Source: Thermoanaerobacterales bacterium
GTDB lineage: Bacteria > Bacillota > Thermosediminibacteria > Thermosediminibacterales > Tepidanaerobacteraceae
Assembly (NCBI GenBank): GCA_012839145.1
Contig: DUNY01000018.1
Location: 1 to 8,387 of the forward strand
DNA: 8,387 bases
Direction: 5' to 3'
Shown: positions 5,720 to 8,387 of the stretch, piece by piece
How positions within the stretch are numbered: the stretch's first letter is position 1
Layout: every line of letters starts with the position of its first letter
Notes under the pieces: generated by a model
What the model saw: the letters and a program-made list of their open reading frames with translations, nothing else
Database searches by the model: none
What the model was told of the DNA's origin: nothing
Translations under genes and position numbers: made by a program

Positions 5720-7689
5720 GGCGTTTCACCCTCTTTCATATAATTAATAACCGCTTGTTTCACTTGTTCCAAGGCTTCAGCCATAGTCACCCCGGAAAGC
5801 TGAGCTCCGGCAACGGTCATATGACCGCCACCGCCCAATTGTTCTAAAATCCTCTGTACATTTATATTTCCTAGAGAACGACCGCTGATGGATATTGTGT
5901 CACCCATAGGCACTAAAACAAAGGAAGCAAAGACACCTTTTAGTCCGATAAGACTGTTAGCTGCCTGGGCAGCCGCCAAGGTAGGGTTTTTAGGCTCTTC
6001 GTTATAATAAGATATAACCACATGTTTAACGAACTCTTGTGCTCTTTTTAAAACTTTGGCCCGGGCGTATACAGTTTCCGCATCTTCTTGAAACAGCTTA
6101 TATACCGCAATGGGATCAGCACCGGATCGTCTTAAAAAAGACGCGGCTTCAAAGGTCCTAGCTCCTGTTTTAAAAGCAAAGTTTCGGGTATCCACTGCTA
6201 TGCCCGATAGCATGGCAGTTGCCGCCAGGGATGTGATTTTGATGTCATCCCCCATATATTGTATCATTTCCGTAACCATTTCACTGGTGGATGATGCATA
6301 AGGCTCGAGATATACAAGCAGGGCTTTGTCAATAAATTCTTCTCCACGGCGGTGGTGGTCGATAACCACAACTCTTTCCGCCTTTTCCAGCACCTTTTGA
6401 GACATCAAAAGAGATGGGCGGTGTGTATCCACAACCACCAGCAACGTCTTTTTCGTCATTCTGTCTAGCGCTTCAGCTTCTCCTATAAAATTTTGTTTCA
6501 TCTCATCATCATTAAACAAAAGTTCAACCAAAGAATCCACCGAGGGGCTTTGCTCCGGTGTGAGAATGATGTATCCCTGTTTGTTTAGACTTTTAACGGC
6601 ACTGATCAGGCCGACACCTGCTCCCAAAGCATCCATGTCTAGAAATAGATGCCCCAATACCATTACTATATCTGATTCTTCTATTAAATCCCTGAGAGCA
6701 TGGGAGATAACCCGAGCTCTGACACGACTGTGTTTTTCCATTTCCTTGGTTTTTCCGCCGTAGAAAGATGTCTTCCCCTCCATTTTGACCACTACCTGAT
6801 CACCGCCCCGACCTAAGCAAAGTTCCAGGGCATTTTGAGCAGTTTTACCTGATAAAGTGAGGGAAGGTTCTCCGTAGGCCGCTCCAATACTCAGTGTAGG
6901 CGTCATAACCTGACCCACTTTTATTTCACGGATGGCGTCCAGTATACCGAACTTGGTTTCCTCTAGAATGCGAAAATCCCTTAGGTTAAACACTGCAAGG
7001 TATTTATCTCTGTCATATTTTTTAATAAGACCATTATGATTGTACACCCATTGGGTTATGGTTTTATCAATCTTCGCCAAAAGCTCCGGTCGGTTTTCTT
7101 CGGAACATGCCACCATGATTTCATCGAAGTTGTCCACATGAAAATAGCAAACTACTGCTTCTTCTTCCTTTATACGGGATTTAAGTTCATATAGTTCCGT
7201 AATGTCTTTAATATAATATGCTTTAATAAACCTTTCAGATTTTTTGCCATTTGTTTGTAGCATAACTTTTTTAATGGAAAAACGGCGGTTTGTTATTTCC
7301 ATATCTTTTGCTTCTTCATTTAAAGATTTTAAAGTATCCTCTGGTATAAGGTCATTTATGTGAGTTATCCTGACTGTCGATGTTTGAAACATTGATGAAA
7401 AGGCTTTGTTTTTCCAAATAATCTTCTTATTCTCGTCTACTAATACCACACCAACATCTAATTCATTTAATGTTTGCTTCCATAGTGCTTGACGAAAGCT
7501 AGTTTTCGTTTCAATAAAAGGTGATAAAGGCTTGCTGTCTTTTTTTGATAATAAATAATACAGCAGCATGCCCAAAACCGGCAGCAATGCCAGCAAAGCC
7601 TTATAATCATAAATTATGAAAAAAATTACTTCAAACACGATGAGGTATACAGCCCACCATAATGTTCGGTTTTCATTTCCTCTTGCCAT
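5716..7689 (-). CDS. gdpP: cyclic-di-AMP phosphodiesterase GdpP (YybT family)
   Basis: This is a 657-residue membrane-anchored enzyme that hydrolyses c-di-AMP to pApA and so controls potassium, osmotic and cell-wall homeostasis. Two membrane helices (about 14-28 and 31-47) are followed by a PAS-type domain (about 70-165, haem-binding in characterised YybT) and a degenerate GGDEF domain (175-305) in which the signature motif is replaced by KYDRDKY (224-230). The DHH domain has GHLFLDMDALGA (346-356), D421 in VVVDTH, IDHHRR (443-448) and SGIAVDTRNF with D500. The DHHA1 domain ends with GGGGHMTVAGA (619-629). Metal ligands H347, D351, D353, D421, H445 and D500 are all present, so the enzyme should be active. 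The start is ATG at 7689. An upstream TTG (7707) overlaps the yybS stop, but the AGAGGT site (7696-7701) is placed for the ATG. Confidence 0.96.
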   Translation of the reverse strand: MARGNENRTLWWAVYLIVFEVIFFIIYDYKALLALLPVLGMLLYYLLSKKDSKPLSPFIETKTSFRQALWKQTLNELDVGVVLVDENKKIIWKNKAFSSMFQTSTVRITHINDLIPEDTLKSLNEEAKDMEITNRRFSIKKVMLQTNGKKSERFIKAYYIKDITELYELKSRIKEEEAVVCYFHVDNFDEIMVACSEENRPELLAKIDKTITQWVYNHNGLIKKYDRDKYLAVFNLRDFRILEETKFGILDAIREIKVGQVMTPTLSIGAAYGEPSLTLSGKTAQNALELCLGRGGDQVVVKMEGKTSFYGGKTKEMEKHSRVRARVISHALRDLIEESDIVMVLGHLFLDMDALGAGVGLISAVKSLNKQGYIILTPEQSPSVDSLVELLFNDDEMKQNFIGEAEALDRMTKKTLLVVVDTHRPSLLMSQKVLEKAERVVVIDHHRRGEEFIDKALLVYLEPYASSTSEMVTEMIQYMGDDIKITSLAATAMLSGIAVDTRNFAFKTGARTFEAASFLRRSGADPIAVYKLFQEDAETVYARAKVLKRAQEFVKHVVISYYNEEPKNPTLAAAQAANSLIGLKGVFASFVLVPMGDTISISGRSLGNINVQRILEQLGGGGHMTVAGAQLSGVTMAEALEQVKQAVINYMKEGETP

Positions 7690-7695
7690 GATGAT

Positions 7696-7701
7696 ACCTC
7701 T
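7696..7701 (-). promoter_or_regulatory. ribosome binding site deciding the gdpP start
   Basis: On the minus strand this reads AGAGGT and ends six bases before the ATG at 7689. It lies in the 14-base gap after the yybS stop codon. It would sit downstream of a TTG start at 7707 and be useless to it, which selects the ATG. Confidence 0.7.
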
Positions 7702-7703
7702 AA

Positions 7704-8387
7704 TCAATATATCTTGCGGAAATTAAACAAAATATCGAATAAACCCGCAAAAAAAAGTATCTGTAAAAACAAGGGATTAAACAGCACAAAAAATGTTATC
7801 AGTACTCTAAAGGCTTTCCCCACATTGAACTTTCCCAAAAAATACGCTAATAGTGAAAAACCCTGAATAAAAAATGCAAAACCAAAAACTAAAGCCAAGT
7901 TCATTCCCACGGCTTTTAACACACCTACCGGCCAGTAAGTCTCCAAAAGCACTAAAAGATTCCCAAGCAGGAAAAAAGCCACGGTATAATCGGGAAACCT
8001 CCAAAGCCAGAAAGGCGTAAAATCCTCCAGTTTTTGTCCCATCCGTGAAAGTACTGCTTTAGTGACTACATAGGTCAAAAAAGCATCTAGGGCAGATGCC
8101 ATTATAAATATCCCCGGAATTACCAGGGGTAAAAGATCCAGGCTTCTGGTAAAACTTTCGATGGTTGTTTCCACGGTCTGGGGGTCCATTCCCATTTTCT
8201 GATAAAAACTGCCCGCCAGAGAAAGGGATTCCTTTAAAACGGTGATTTCCTCAGTGAGAGGATTGATTCCAATCATAAGCATGCTAATGAAGACGAGGGC
8301 TACCTTAGATACTAATGAGGCCGCACCACCTACGCCTAGGACTTTAAATGGTGATAAACCTTTTTGTATAGCCCATCCCATGACAAT
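7704..8387 (-). CDS. yybS: YybS-family membrane protein (DUF2232), N-terminus cut by window edge
   Basis: The frame stays open to the window edge (residues Ile-Val precede the first ATG at 8381), giving 227 residues. From memory the family is about 310 long, so roughly the first 80-90 residues are missing and the ATG at 8381 is internal. The visible part is a polytopic membrane protein with hydrophobic segments near 15-40, 85-112, 132-150, 158-182 and 195-215, counted from the window edge, and an extracytoplasmic or cytoplasmic amphipathic loop (about 42-82). The motif FWLWRFPDY and the C-terminal GLFDILFNFRK match my recollection of YybS proteins. The function is not established. It is the conserved upstream neighbour of gdpP and its TGA lies 14 bases before the gdpP ATG, so the two are co-transcribed. 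Confidence 0.85.
   Translation of the reverse strand: MVMGWAIQKGLSPFKVLGVGGAASLVSKVALVFISMLMIGINPLTEEITVLKESLSLAGSFYQKMGMDPQTVETTIESFTRSLDLLPLVIPGIFIMASALDAFLTYVVTKAVLSRMGQKLEDFTPFWLWRFPDYTVAFFLLGNLLVLLETYWPVGVLKAVGMNLALVFGFAFFIQGFSLLAYFLGKFNVGKAFRVLITFFVLFNPLFLQILFFAGLFDILFNFRKIY

Noticed and set aside
5716..7689. Possible active GGDEF (c-di-GMP synthase) activity of gdpP
   Set aside because: The GG(D/E)EF signature is replaced by KYDRDKY, as expected for the degenerate domain of the YybT family.

Overview
The window reads as a chromosomal segment of a moderately AT-rich Bacillota, most likely an anaerobic clostridial lineage (Peptococcaceae-like is my guess from protein flavour, not proven). 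The evidence is the gene order yybS-gdpP-rplI-dnaB, which matches the Bacillus subtilis block yybS-yybT-rplI-dnaC, together with strong AGGAGG-type ribosome binding sites and near-consensus sigma-A promoters. I see no rRNA, tRNA, CRISPR array, insertion sequence or phage gene.

Right half (8387 down to 3171, all minus strand): the 3' part of yybS (DUF2232 membrane protein) enters from the window edge. It is followed by gdpP (c-di-AMP phosphodiesterase), rplI (ribosomal protein L9, GTG start overlapping the gdpP stop) and dnaB (replicative helicase, starting 4 nt after the rplI stop). These genes are so tightly packed that they must be one transcript. A Crp/Fnr-family regulator follows 73 nt after dnaB with no visible terminator between them. 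It lacks FNR-type cysteines and the usual cAMP-contacting arginine, but its recognition helix resembles that of E. coli CRP.

Middle (2667-3170): a hairpin at 3129-3168 separates the Crp/Fnr gene from a convergent, isolated 61-residue ORF on the plus strand (2940-3125). That ORF has a strong ribosome binding site and a plausible promoter, and belongs to no family I recognise. Divergent from it is the promoter of the next minus-strand gene.

Left half (2666 down to 1, minus strand): a monocistronic FAD-dependent dehydrogenase (COG2509-like) with an unusual cysteine cluster ends at a strong hairpin terminator (1161-1215). Next comes a perfect consensus sigma-A promoter (TTGACA-N17-TATAAT), a leader of about 200 nt with two small hairpins, and a multi-pass membrane permease that runs off the left edge. 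The permease frame is open from 902 to 1 and lacks its C-terminus.

Functionally, the right half is core housekeeping: c-di-AMP turnover, translation and replication. The left half holds separately transcribed accessory genes. A CRP-like half-palindrome over the permease -10 raises the possibility that the regulator in this window controls the permease, but that is inference. I do not see a convincing new multi-gene system. The best candidates for novelty are the orphan small protein, the cysteine cluster of the flavoprotein and the permease leader.
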